This document shows, in pieces, positions 23,664 through 34,611 of a stretch of DNA of 64,000 nucleotides. Under the pieces are notes generated by a model. That model was not told the origin of the DNA. It saw only the letters and a list, made by a program, of their open reading frames with translations, and searched no databases. The first letter of the stretch is position 1, and each line of letters starts with the position of its first letter. This DNA comes from Gemmatimonadaceae bacterium (GTDB lineage: Bacteria; Gemmatimonadota; Gemmatimonadetes; Gemmatimonadales; Gemmatimonadaceae): contig JABFXC010000008.1 in assembly GCA_013361935.1 (NCBI GenBank), forward strand, positions 1 through 64,000. Direction: 5' to 3'. A program made the position numbers and the translations under genes.

Positions 23664-23757
23664 AGGAGTACGGGAGTAGGGGAGTACGGGAGTACGCAAC
23701 TGCGACATGGCAGTGCCGTACCCCCGTACTCCCGTACCCCGTGCTTTACCCCCTGCT
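23643..23757. repeat. Gene-end hairpin made of GGGAGTAC units
   Basis: Tandem GGGAGTACGGGAGTA units (about 23648-23695) face GTACCCCCGTACTCCCGTAC (23717-23736). Outer AGCAGGGG (23643-23650) pairs with CCCCTGCT (23750-23757). Both convergent genes end inside the arms: the flavin-binding protein's stop is in the left arm and the Usp protein's stop (TAA) in the right. It probably acts as a two-way terminator. Confidence 0.72.
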
Positions 23758-25065
23758 CTCCCACAGCGGCGCGTGCTCCTCGACCATGAAGGTGAGCAGC
23801 GCCTGGCCGTCCTCGTAGGCGATGCGGAGCGCGGTGTCGCGGGCGCGCGGGTCGGTGAGCACGTCGATGGACGTCGGCTCCCCGATGGTGTGCGTGAGCT
23901 GGCGCCCCGCGACGCCGTTCTCGCCGAGCATGAGCTGCACACGGTCGTCGCGCGAGTCGTAGTCGACGCCGGCGAAGGGATAGTCGAATGCCTGGACCAC
24001 CGCGCCGATCGCGGGCTCGTCGATCTCGAGCGCCGCGCGCCGCGCGCGGTTGCGCAGCGAGAACTCGCGCAGCCGCGCCGTCCAGTCGGCGCGCGGCAGG
24101 GTGATCGTTCGCGGCTGGTGGAGTGGCGAGGACGGCGGCTCGCCCTCCGGCACCAGCAGGACGGAAGTCGTCGCGGCGCGCAGCAGCTTCGTCGCGACGT
24201 TGCCGAAGAAGAGACGGTAGAGCAGCCCGTGCGTGTGCAGCCCGCTGACGATGAGATCCGCCTTCGCGTAGCGGGCGAAGTCGGTGATCTCCTTCGCCAC
24301 CGCGCCGCGCAGCGTCACCGTCTCGATCTTCGCGCCGGCGGGCAGCCCCTCGCGCATCCGGTCGAAGGCGGCGGCGAGCTCGCGCTCGTAAGTCGCCTCC
24401 CATCCGGGAAGGTCGCGCTCGATCTCGCTCACCCGTGGCATCACGTGCACGAGGAAGATCGTCGTCGCCTCGGGGAAAAGCGCCGCGGCGAAGCGCACCA
24501 CGCGCTCGCTCGTTCCGCTCATGTCCACCGTGACGACGATCGTGCGCGGCAGGCGCTCCCACGTCGGCGCGACCGCGAGCAGCGGCCGATCGATCACCCG
24601 TGTCAGCTCGACGGGGATCTCGTTCCCGAAGACGCGATCGACGACCGGGTGTGGGCTCAGTCCGGTGACGATCATGCTCGCGTCGCGCTCGCGCGCCGTG
24701 CCGGCGAGGGTTTGCGACGGGATTCCCTGACGCACCTCGGCGTGCCATCCCGCGCGCTCGCCGAGGTCCTGACGAAGCTGCCTCGAGACACGCTCGCGCA
24801 TCTGCGTCGCGAGGCTCTTCACCTCGTCCAGGGGGACGAGCAGCGCCTCGGGCGCCATGAGCAGCGGGGTGATCGGCTCGACGACGCCCACCACCTCGAC
24901 GTCGCGGTGAAACCGCTGCGCCAGCTGGCGCGTCGCGCGAAGCGCGGGCTCGGTGGAATCGCGGCCATCGCTCGCGAGCAGGATCGGTCCTTCGCCGAGC
25001 GGCGACCCCGCCGGCGGCGACTCGGCCCGCGGCGTCGCGGTGACGGGTCCGGTGATCGTTTGCAT
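23746..25065 (-). CDS. Tandem universal stress protein with C-terminal DUF5335-like domain
   Basis: 439 residues from the ATG at 25065, which has a strong SD (GGAGGAG); the track's upstream extension is not protein-like. Usp domain 1 (about 27-170) starts 'GPILLASDGRDSTEPALRAT'. Usp domain 2 (about 180-325) starts 'RTIVVTVDMSGTSERVVRFA' and contains 'IVSGLHTHGLLYRLFFGNVA'. The last 100 residues ('DWTARLREFSLRNRARRAAL' and 'VQLMLGENGVAGRQLTHTIG') look like a DUF5335 domain, an unusual fusion. The second domain keeps the glycine-rich nucleotide loop. It is divergent from the alcohol dehydrogenase gene. Part of the local stress block. Confidence 0.85.
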   Translation of the reverse strand: MQTITGPVTATPRAESPPAGSPLGEGPILLASDGRDSTEPALRATRQLAQRFHRDVEVVGVVEPITPLLMAPEALLVPLDEVKSLATQMRERVSRQLRQDLGERAGWHAEVRQGIPSQTLAGTARERDASMIVTGLSPHPVVDRVFGNEIPVELTRVIDRPLLAVAPTWERLPRTIVVTVDMSGTSERVVRFAAALFPEATTIFLVHVMPRVSEIERDLPGWEATYERELAAAFDRMREGLPAGAKIETVTLRGAVAKEITDFARYAKADLIVSGLHTHGLLYRLFFGNVATKLLRAATTSVLLVPEGEPPSSPLHQPRTITLPRADWTARLREFSLRNRARRAALEIDEPAIGAVVQAFDYPFAGVDYDSRDDRVQLMLGENGVAGRQLTHTIGEPTSIDVLTDPRARDTALRIAYEDGQALLTFMVEEHAPLWESRG

Positions 25066-25289
25066 GGTCTCCTCCTGCGCCTCGGTCGGCGCGATGTCAC
25101 GGCTCGCACGGAGCGCTCTGCTCCACCTGATACGTTCGCCGCGCGACGACGCGTGGTCTGTCGGCGGAGCACCGTGCGACTGTCCGAGTTCCGCCGACGC
25201 TGCGGCGATGCTCGCCCGACTCCTCGCGCCCCGCTCGCGCCGCATGATGCGGGACGCGATCAGACGAGCACCCCTGCAGGAGGCGCACG

Positions 25290-26411
25290 ATGGCCACGAT
25301 CATCACGAGCAGAACCACGACCCGTCCGCTGGCGGACCAGGACATCCGCCTCGCGCGCGACACGATGCGCGCGGCGGTCTTCGTCGCGAAGGGACGCATC
25401 GAGCTCCAGGAGCGGCCGATCCCCGGGATCGGCCCGCGCGACGCGCTGCTCCGCGTCACGACGACGACGATCTGTGGAACGGACGTGCACATCCTCCGCG
25501 GCGAGTATCCGGTCGCGCCGGGCCGCATCGTCGGCCACGAGCCGGTGGGCGTCATCGCGAAGCTCGGCGAGGCGGTGACGGGCTACCGCGTCGGGCAGCG
25601 GGTGATCTGCGGCGCGATCACTCCGTGCGGGCAGTGCGACTCGTGTCTCGCCGGCGACCGCTCGCAGTGCGGCGGCGAGCCCCTCGGCGGCTGGAAGCTC
25701 GGCAACACCATCGATGGGTGCCAGGCGGAGTTCGTGCGCATTCCCGATGCGCAGGCGAACCTCACGCCCGTGCCCGACGAGCTGAGCGACGAGCAGGTTC
25801 TGATGTGCCCGGACATCATGAGCACCGGCTTCGGCGGCGCGGAGCACGGGAACATCTCGATCGGCGACACCGTCGCCATCTTCGCGCAGGGGCCGATCGG
25901 GCTCTGCGCGACCGCGGGGGCGAAGCTTCGCGGCGCGGCGCGGATCATCGTCGTCGAGCGAAGCGACGAGCGGATCGCGATGGCGCGGCGCATCGGCGCC
26001 GACGTCGCCGTCGACCCGCGCGTCGAGGATCCGGTGCGCGCGATCCGCCGCCTGACGGCCGGACGCGGCGTCGACGTCGCCATAGAGGCGCTGGGCACGC
26101 AGGAGACCTTCGAGAGCGCGTTGCGCGTGCTGCGTCCCGGCGGGACGCTGTCGAGCCTTGGCGTGTACTCGGGAAAGTTGAGCCTTCCGCTCGACGCCTT
26201 CGCCGCGGGGCTTGGCGACCACCGCATCGTCACGACGCTCTGCCCCGGCGGCAAGGAGCGGATGCGCCGCCTCGTCGAGACCGTCGCTTCGGGACGTGTC
26301 GACCTGCGTCCTCTCGTGACGCATCGCTTCCGCCTCGACGACATCGTCGAGGCCTACGACCTGTTCGCCAGCCACCGGGACGGGATCATCAAGGTGGCGA
26401 TCACTCCGTGA
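25290..26411 (+). CDS. Zinc-dependent medium-chain alcohol dehydrogenase
   Basis: 373 residues; the chosen ATG has SD AGGAGG 8 nt upstream. A later Met ('MRAAVFVAKG') would fit the usual family start but has a weaker context. Catalytic zinc ligands are Cys in 'TTTICGTDVH', His-Glu in 'IVGHEPVG' and Asp/Cys equivalents. The structural-zinc cysteine lobe is 'PCGQCDSCLAGDRSQC'. The Rossmann part has 'FAQGPIGLCATAGAKLRGA'. The sequence resembles isopropanol/secondary-alcohol dehydrogenases. 'IIVVERSDERIAMARRIGAD' suggests NAD(H) rather than NADP(H), though that is not certain. Alcohol dehydrogenases are common members of hypoxia/dormancy regulons next to Usp genes. Confidence 0.9.
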   Translation: MATIITSRTTTRPLADQDIRLARDTMRAAVFVAKGRIELQERPIPGIGPRDALLRVTTTTICGTDVHILRGEYPVAPGRIVGHEPVGVIAKLGEAVTGYRVGQRVICGAITPCGQCDSCLAGDRSQCGGEPLGGWKLGNTIDGCQAEFVRIPDAQANLTPVPDELSDEQVLMCPDIMSTGFGGAEHGNISIGDTVAIFAQGPIGLCATAGAKLRGAARIIVVERSDERIAMARRIGADVAVDPRVEDPVRAIRRLTAGRGVDVAIEALGTQETFESALRVLRPGGTLSSLGVYSGKLSLPLDAFAAGLGDHRIVTTLCPGGKERMRRLVETVASGRVDLRPLVTHRFRLDDIVEAYDLFASHRDGIIKVAITP

Positions 26412-26418
26412 GGCAGCG

Positions 26419-27270
26419 ATGCGGATCTGGCGGGGGATAGGCATCACCGCCGCGGGGGTGCTCGGCGTGGGCATCGTGGCGGCGGCGATCGCGCAGGCGC
26501 GGTGGTCGTCGCGAAGCGCGCGCATCGCGTCGCGACTCGCCCTCGGCCGAGTGGACGCCGGCTCGCGACCGGCGAGCTATTCGCCCGATCAGCTGGCCGG
26601 CCTCCCCGCCCCGGTCGTCCGCTACTTCGAGCGCGTGCTGCGCCCGGGGCAGCGGATGATCGGTGCCGCGCGCATCGTTCAGCGCGGCGAGTTCGCTCTC
26701 TCGCGCGACCGGTGGATGCCCTTCACCGCGACGGAGCTCGTCTCCGTCCGGCCGTTGGGCTTCATGTGGGATGCGTCGATCCGCATGGTGCCGCTCGCCA
26801 CGATGCGTGTCCGCGACAGCTACCTCGATGGGACGGGCACCATGGAGGGCCGGCTCCTCGCGCTGCTGCCGCTCGTACGACAATCGGGCGGCGGGCCGAT
26901 GGCCGCGGCGACGCTGCAGCGCTATCTCGCCGAAGCGCCCTGGGTGCCGACCGCGCTCCTGCCGAGCGAGGGCGTGCGCTGGACGGCGCTCGACGACAGC
27001 TCGGCGCGAGCGACGATCACCGACGGCGCCGTCACGGCGTCGGTCGACTTCCACTTCGATCGCGACGGCACCATCGCCGGCATCTCCGCCGACCGCTACC
27101 GCGAGGTCGGCGGAACGCTCGTCCTCACCCCCTGGCGCGGCCGGTGGCGCGGCTACGAGACGGTCGACGGCATGCTCGTCCCGCGCGAGGGCGACGTGTC
27201 GTGGCAGCTCCCCGACGGCCCGCACACCTACTGGCGCGGGCGGCTGGAGGAGGTGAGGTACGCGTGGTGA
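26419..27270 (+). CDS. DUF6544/DUF6920-like protein with N-terminal membrane anchor
   Basis: 283 residues, 7 nt after the dehydrogenase gene. One N-terminal TM helix ('GITAAGVLGVGIVAAAIAQA') is followed by a domain of about 240 residues. 'LPAPVVRYFERVLRPGQ' and 'RMIGAARIVQRGEFAL', then 'PFTATELVSVRPLGFMWDAS' and 'YLAEAPWVPTALLPSEGVRW', recall the DUF6544-type proteins seen in many bacteria. The function is unknown and no catalytic motif is visible. The repeated beta-strand character suggests a lipocalin- or START-like barrel outside the cytoplasmic membrane. It ends just before a gene-end hairpin. Confidence 0.7.
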   Translation: MRIWRGIGITAAGVLGVGIVAAAIAQARWSSRSARIASRLALGRVDAGSRPASYSPDQLAGLPAPVVRYFERVLRPGQRMIGAARIVQRGEFALSRDRWMPFTATELVSVRPLGFMWDASIRMVPLATMRVRDSYLDGTGTMEGRLLALLPLVRQSGGGPMAAATLQRYLAEAPWVPTALLPSEGVRWTALDDSSARATITDGAVTASVDFHFDRDGTIAGISADRYREVGGTLVLTPWRGRWRGYETVDGMLVPREGDVSWQLPDGPHTYWRGRLEEVRYAW

Positions 27271-27276
27271 AGGAAG

Positions 27277-27370
27277 GGGCGTAGGGCAGGGGCCAGGCGG
27301 AAGGAACGGCGTCACCTGCAGTCGGCGCAGTGCCTGGCCCCTGGCCCCAGCCCGTCCCCCGCCCCTACGC
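27277..27370. repeat. Gene-end hairpin repeat between convergent genes
   Basis: GGGGCGTAGGGCAGGGGCCAGGC with GGAAGGAACGGCG (to 27310) faces GCCTGGCCCCTGGCCCC (27332-27348), and further GCCCCTACGCC (27361-27371) complements the outer end. The core is the same as at 2446 and 17390. It lies between the DUF6544-like gene and the convergent P-type ATPase gene. Confidence 0.72.
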
Positions 27371-29224
27371 CCGCGACGCCCGAAGCGCGTTCACGATCAC
27401 CGCGAGGTCGATCCCTTCCTGGAGCCCGGCGCCGAGGAGCGGGGTGATGTAGCCCATCGCCGCCGCGAGCATGCCGAGGACGCTGAGCCCCACGCCGACG
27501 CGGATGCACTGCCGCGCGATGTGCATCGTCCGGCGGCTGATCTGCATCGTCTCGACGACGCGGCCGAGGTCGTCGGCCATGACGACGACGTCCGCTGCCT
27601 CCGTGGTGACGCCGCCGCCGTGCGCGGCCAGCGCGACGCCGACCGTCGCCGCGCTCAGCGCCGGTGCGTCGTTGGTGCCGTCGCCGACCATCAGCACGTT
27701 CTCGCCGCGCGAGACGAGCGCGTGCACCGCGGCGACCTTGTCCTCCGGGAGCAGGTCGCCGGCGACGTCGTCGATCCCGACCATGGTCGCGACGGCGCTG
27801 GCGTTCTCCGCGCGGTCGCCGGAGAGGAGGATCGTGCGCCTGACGCCCATCCGCCGCATCTCGTCGAGCACCGCGTGCACGCCCGCGCGAACCTCGTCCG
27901 CGTAGACGATCACCGCGGCCGCCTCTCCATCCACCGCGACGAACGCGCGCAGCCGGCTGGTCGGGGGACAGTCTTCCTCGAGCGCGTCGAAGTCGGGGCC
28001 CAGTGATGGATGACGCTCGAGCACGAGCGAGCGCGCGCCGACGACCATCGCGCGCTCCCCGGCGCACCCCGTGACGCCGCGTCCCGGCGCCTCGCGCACC
28101 GCCCGCGCATCGGGCAGGACGAGCGCCCGCTCCTCGGCGGCCCCGACGAGCGTGCGCGCGAGGAGGTGGCTCGACCCGCGCTCCACGGAGGCGGCGAGGG
28201 CGAGCACCTCTTCGTCGCTCCACCCCGGCGCCGCGACGACCGACGAGACGCGCGGCAGCCCGACGGTGATCGTGCCCGTCTTGTCGAACACGGCGATGGT
28301 CGCGTCGCCCATCCGCTCCAGCGCGGTGCCGTTCCGCACGATGACGTTCCGCCGCGCCGCGCGATTGATCCCGCCGAGCAGCGCGATCGGCGTCGCGAGG
28401 ATGAGCGGACAGGGCGTCGCGATCGCCAGCACCGCGAGCACCCGTTCCGGATCCCGCCCGATGATCCACGCCGCCGCGCACACGGCCAGCGTCGCCGGCG
28501 TGAACCAGACCGCGTATCGGTCGGCGACGCGCTGGAGCGGCGCCTTGCTCTCCTGCGCCGAGCGTACGAGCGCGACGATGCGCGCGTACTGGCTCTCCGC
28601 GGCGCGCGCCGTCGCCCGCATCGTCAGCGCCCCCTCGACGTTCACGCTGCCGCTCATCAGCCGCGCACCCGCGGTCGCGCTCACCGGCATCGGCTCCCCC
28701 GTCAGCCGCGACGTGTCGACGTGCGAGTGCCCGTCGATCACGACGCCGTCGCAGGGGACGAGCTCGCCGGGTCGCACCAGCAGCTCGTCTCCGACGTTCA
28801 CCTCCTCAGCGCGGACGTCCTCGATGCGTCCGGCGACGAGGCGGTGCGCGTCCTTCGGCGCCATCGCCTGCAGCGCGCGCAGCGCCTGGCTGGCGCGCCC
28901 CTCGGCATAGCGCTCGATCGCCTCGCCTCCCGTCTGCATGAGCACGACGACGAGTCCCACCAGCGGCTGGTCGAGGACGAGCGCGGCGACGATCGCCAGC
29001 GTCGCGACGAGGTCGGCGGCGAACTGCCCGCGGAGCGCGCCGCGCAGCGTTCGCCAGAGCACCGGCGCCCCCGTGAGGACGAGCCCGACGCGCATGACGA
29101 CGTGCGCGAGCCCGCTCTCCGGCGCCGCGAACCGGAGCAGGAGCCCCGCGGCGATGAACGTCGCGGCGGCGACGGGAATGACGAGGTCGAGGCGGAGCCC
29201 GGCGGTACGGCGAGCGGTGGCCAT
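27365..29224 (-). CDS. P1B-type heavy-metal-translocating ATPase (TPC motif)
   Basis: 619 residues, short for the family because the N-terminal metal-binding domain is missing. The core is complete: actuator 'LTGEPMP', phosphorylated Asp314 in 'VFDKTGTITVG' and hinge 'VGDGTNDAPAL'. The metal-binding TM helix reads 'IATPCPLILATP', so the usual CPC is TPC (Thr270-Pro271-Cys272), a rarer P1B class whose metal is uncertain. The C-terminal TM region has no extra domain. The protein would move a transition metal out of the cytoplasm. Its place in the stress block recalls the P-type ATPases of DosR regulons. The SD (GGAG) fits the ATG at 29224. Confidence 0.88.
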   Translation of the reverse strand: MATARRTAGLRLDLVIPVAAATFIAAGLLLRFAAPESGLAHVVMRVGLVLTGAPVLWRTLRGALRGQFAADLVATLAIVAALVLDQPLVGLVVVLMQTGGEAIERYAEGRASQALRALQAMAPKDAHRLVAGRIEDVRAEEVNVGDELLVRPGELVPCDGVVIDGHSHVDTSRLTGEPMPVSATAGARLMSGSVNVEGALTMRATARAAESQYARIVALVRSAQESKAPLQRVADRYAVWFTPATLAVCAAAWIIGRDPERVLAVLAIATPCPLILATPIALLGGINRAARRNVIVRNGTALERMGDATIAVFDKTGTITVGLPRVSSVVAAPGWSDEEVLALAASVERGSSHLLARTLVGAAEERALVLPDARAVREAPGRGVTGCAGERAMVVGARSLVLERHPSLGPDFDALEEDCPPTSRLRAFVAVDGEAAAVIVYADEVRAGVHAVLDEMRRMGVRRTILLSGDRAENASAVATMVGIDDVAGDLLPEDKVAAVHALVSRGENVLMVGDGTNDAPALSAATVGVALAAHGGGVTTEAADVVVMADDLGRVVETMQISRRTMHIARQCIRVGVGLSVLGMLAAAMGYITPLLGAGLQEGIDLAVIVNALRASRA

Positions 29225-29301
29225 GCTCCAATCTCCCGGGCGAGCCCCCCGGGCGCCGTCAGGCGTTGTCCGCGTCTCTCGTCAGTGCCGTGACGACGCC
29301 G

Positions 29302-30231
29302 TCAGGGCGCCTGTTCGAGCAGCTCGGTCACGTCGGTGTGCGTGCCGATCCACTCGTGCACGCTCCCGTCGCTCTCGCGGACGGGAACGGCGCGCGCGAC
29401 GGTGCGGCGGTAGGCCCCGTCGGCGCGCCGCAGGCGCAGCATGGCCTCGTAGCGCATCCCCGACGCGACGGCCGCGTCCCACGTCGCCGCGATGCGCTGG
29501 CGATCGTCCGGATGCACCGCGTGCAGCCAGCCGCGCCCCCTCGCCTCGTCGGGGCTCTGTCCGGTGAACGCGCACCACATCGATTGCTCCTCGACGAACT
29601 CGCCCTCGGGCGTTCGCGTCCAGACGATGGCCGCGACCGACTCGACGAGCGAGCGGTAGCGCCGCTCGTTGCGCGCCAGCGCCGCCCGCGCCGTCTCCGC
29701 CTCCGCGTGTGCCTTGCGCTCGCCGGCGAGCCGCGACGCGGCCTGCTCCGCCTGGATATGCTCGCTCACGTCGCGGAAGGTGATGACCGCGCCGAGCACG
29801 CGGCGGCCCTCCTTGAGCGGGATCGACGTGTAGTCGACGGGAAGCGCGGTGCCGTCCTTCCGCCAGAAGGTGTCGCCCCCCACCTGCTGCTGGATGCCGT
29901 CCGTCACCGAATGGAAGATCGGACACTCCTCCACGGGAAAGGGCGAGCCGTCGGCGTAGGAGTGGTGGATGAGCTGATGCTGCGGCTGCCCGATCATCTC
30001 CCGTGCCGACGCGTAGCCGAGCATGCGGGCCCCCGCGGTGTTCACGAACAGCGTGCGTCCCTCGCCGTCGAGGATGTAGATCCCGTCGTCGATCGCGTTG
30101 AGGACGCTTTCGCCGCGGTCGCGCAGCAGCGCGATCGCCTGCGCGGCGAGCGACTCCGCTTCGTGCGCCGTGAGCGTGACTTGTCGCGGGGTGATGCGGG
30201 GCGGCCCCGCGGCACGGTTGTCGAGTTTCAT
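29302..30231 (-). CDS. Two-PAS-domain protein without a kinase domain
   Basis: 309 residues from the ATG at 30231; the track's GTG at 30351 adds 40 residues of low-complexity sequence and is less likely, though neither start has a clear SD. PAS 1 (about 40-160) has 'AIDDGIYILDGEGRTLFVNT' and 'FWRKDGTALPVDYTSIPLKE'. PAS 2 (about 190-305) has 'SLVESVAAIVWTRTPEGEFV' and 'WLHAVHPDDRQRIAATWDAA'. The protein stops right after the second PAS with 'TDVTELLEQAP'. No output domain exists, so it may pass a signal by binding another kinase. The divergent genes encode two such kinases. Confidence 0.8.
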   Translation of the reverse strand: MKLDNRAAGPPRITPRQVTLTAHEAESLAAQAIALLRDRGESVLNAIDDGIYILDGEGRTLFVNTAGARMLGYASAREMIGQPQHQLIHHSYADGSPFPVEECPIFHSVTDGIQQQVGGDTFWRKDGTALPVDYTSIPLKEGRRVLGAVITFRDVSEHIQAEQAASRLAGERKAHAEAETARAALARNERRYRSLVESVAAIVWTRTPEGEFVEEQSMWCAFTGQSPDEARGRGWLHAVHPDDRQRIAATWDAAVASGMRYEAMLRLRRADGAYRRTVARAVPVRESDGSVHEWIGTHTDVTELLEQAP

Positions 30232-30414
30232 GTCGGCTGGAGGAGGACTGGTCCTCGACGACGCGCGAGCCATGCCAGCGACGCGGAGACCGGAGGGTGT
30301 GGACGCGAACGCGGGAGACTGCCGCTTCGGTCCCGGCGTGTGACGCGGCACCTATGGCGTTCGGGTGCTCACCCCGTCAGTATTGTGGTCCAGCTCCGCC
30401 GCCATCCCGATCGA

Positions 30415-32936
30415 GTGACCGACCAGGACCAAGTGCCCCCCCGCTCCGCCCGTCCCGGCGGAAGTCCCCTCGACGCCCCGACCGGATCCGCGCACCTTCC
30501 CGCCGGGGTCGATCCCACCGCCCTCCTCGCCGAGGCCGGGCGGGCGATGCACGCCTCCCTCGACCGCGAGAAGACCCTCGAGGCGATCGTCAGACTCGCC
30601 GTGCCGGCGATGGCCGACTGGTGCGTCGTCGATCTCGTCCAGAGCGCCGGCGCCCACCGCCTCGTCGCCCTGCACGCCTCGCCCGAGCAGCAGCCCCTCC
30701 TCGACGAGCTGCATCGCTTCGCGCCCGACCTCGCGCGCTCGGACGCTCCCGTCGCGCGCGTGATCCGCAGCGGGCGCCCCCTGCTCATCGGCGAGTGGAA
30801 CCCGGAGTGGACCGCGGCGAAAGCGACCAGCCCGGCGCACCGGCGTCTGCTCGAGACGCTCGCCCCCCGATCGGCGGTGATCGTTCCCATTCTCGCGCAC
30901 GAGGGCGTCGTGCTCGGCGCGATGAGCTTCTACGCGTCGACCTCCGGCCGGCGCTACGGCGACGCCGAGCTGCAGACCGCCGAGGCGCTCGCCCTGCGTG
31001 CCGCCACCGCGCTCGAGAACGCGCGCCTCTACGAGGAAGTCGTCGAGAGCCGCCGCCAGCTCGAGGAGCAGGCGGTGGAGCTGGAGCATCAGACGCAGCA
31101 GCTCCAGGATCAGGCGCTGGAGCTCGAGTCGCAGCGCGACGAGCTCGAGATGCAGACGGCGGAGCTGGAGACGGTGAACGAGGAGCTCCATCGCGTGAAC
31201 GAGGAGCTCGTCCTCGCCAACGAGGCGACGCGCGCGACCGAGCGCTTCGTCCGCGGCATCCTCGAGGCGATCGCCGATCCCTTCGTCGTGAACGACGGCG
31301 AGTGGCGCTACCGCTACATCAACGAGGCGGCGGGGAAGGTGTTCATCCGCGCCGGACGCGACCCGGACGCGCTCGTCGGCCGCGTGCTCTGGGAGGCGTA
31401 CCCCGACTTGGTCGGCACGCGCTTCGAGGAGCAGATGCGCCGCGCCCGCGACTCCAAGGTGCCAGTCGTCTTCGAGGAGTACTACACGAAGGGCGGCAAC
31501 TGGTCGGAGATGCGCTGCTATCCCCTCCCCGACGGCGGAGTCGCGACGATCTGGAAGGACATCACCGAGAAGAAGCGCGCCGAGGAGACGCTGCACTATC
31601 TCTCGCGCGCCTCGGAGATCTTCGCCAGCTCGCTCGACTACGAGCGCACGGTGCAGTCGGTCGCCGAGCTCGTGGTGCCGAAGCTCGGCGACTGGTGCGC
31701 CGTCGACCTCCTCACCGGCCCGCGCGCGGTGCAGCGCCTCGCCGTCGCGCACGTCGATCCCGCAAAGGTTGCCCTCGCTCGCGAGCTCTGGGAGCGCTAT
31801 CCCCCCAACCTCGACCTGCCCGACGGCCTCGGCCTCGTTCTCCGCACGGGCGAGCCGCAGCTCTTCCCGGAGATCCCCGACGAGATGCTCGTCGCCGGCG
31901 CGGTGGACGAGGCGCATCTGCGGATCACCCGCGAGCTCGGGCTGACGAGCGCGATCGTCGTTCCCCTGCGCGCGCACGACCACGTGCTCGGCGCGATGAC
32001 GCTCGTCTCCGCCGAGTCTGGGCGCCGCTACGGCGAGGCCGACCTCGCGCTCGCCATGGAGCTCGGCCGCCGCGCGTCGCTGGCGATCGACAATGCGCGG
32101 CTCTACCGCGCCTCGCTCGAGGCGCAGGAGGAGCTGGAGGAGAGCCGCGAGGAGCTCGAGGTCATCAACGAGGAGCTCCACCACGCGAACGACGAGCTCG
32201 CCGAGAAGACGCGCATCGCCACCGAGGCCCGCGTCGCCGCCGAGGACGCGAACCGCGCGAAGGGACAGTTCCTCGCCCACATGAGCCACGAGCTGCGCAC
32301 CCCGCTCAACGCGATCGGCGGCTACGCGCAGCTGCTCGAGATCGGCGTCCACGGGCCGATCAACGACGCACAGCTCGAGGCGCTGCAGCGCATCCAGCGC
32401 AGCCAGCGCCATCTGCTGTCGCTCATCAACGACGTGCTCAACTTCGCCAGGCTCGAGTCGGGGCACGTCGACTACCGCATCGCCCCCTTTCCCGTGGCGC
32501 CCCTCATCGCCGGCGTCGAGGCGCTCGTCGCCCCGCTGCTCGCGGCGAAGTCGCTCCGCTACGAGTGCGCCATCGTCGACTCCTCGCTCCACGTGCGCGC
32601 CGATCCGGAGAAGGTTCAGCAGATCCTGCTGAACCTCATGTCCAACGCGATCAAGTTCACGAACGCGGGAGGGCTCGTCCGCGTCGCGGCGGCCGCCGAC
32701 GGAGAGGAGGTCGTCCTCAGCGTCGCCGACAGCGGCATCGGCATCCCGGTCGACAAGCACGAGGCGATCTTCGAGCCCTTCGTCCAGCTCGGACGCGGCA
32801 GCGGGATCAGCGGGCACGAAGGCACGGGACTGGGCCTCGCCATCAGCCGCGACCTCGCCCGCGCGATGAAGGGCGAGCTCGCGCTGCGCGCGAGCACGAG
32901 CGCCGGGTCGATCTTCGAAGTCCGGCTGCCGCGCGC

Positions 32937-32940
<4 letters not shown>
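30415..32940 (+). CDS. Large soluble GAF-PAS-GAF sensor histidine kinase
   Basis: 841 residues from a GTG at 30415; the track's earlier start lies in a shadow region. GAF 1 (about 45-205, 'MADWCVVDLVQ'), a long heptad coiled coil (206-275, 'LEEQAVELEHQTQQLQDQAL'), PAS (276-390), GAF 2 (395-565, 'GDWCAVDLLTG'), a second coiled coil, HisKA with His625 in 'AHMSHELRTPLNAIGG', and HATPase with 'LNLMSNAIKFT' and 'GTGLGLAISRD'. No TM helix, so cytoplasmic. The two GAF domains look like internal duplicates. It overlaps the next kinase by 4 nt, and no response regulator follows. Ligands are unknown. Confidence 0.88.
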
Positions 32941-34607
<1,667 letters not shown>

Positions 34608-34611
34608 GCGG

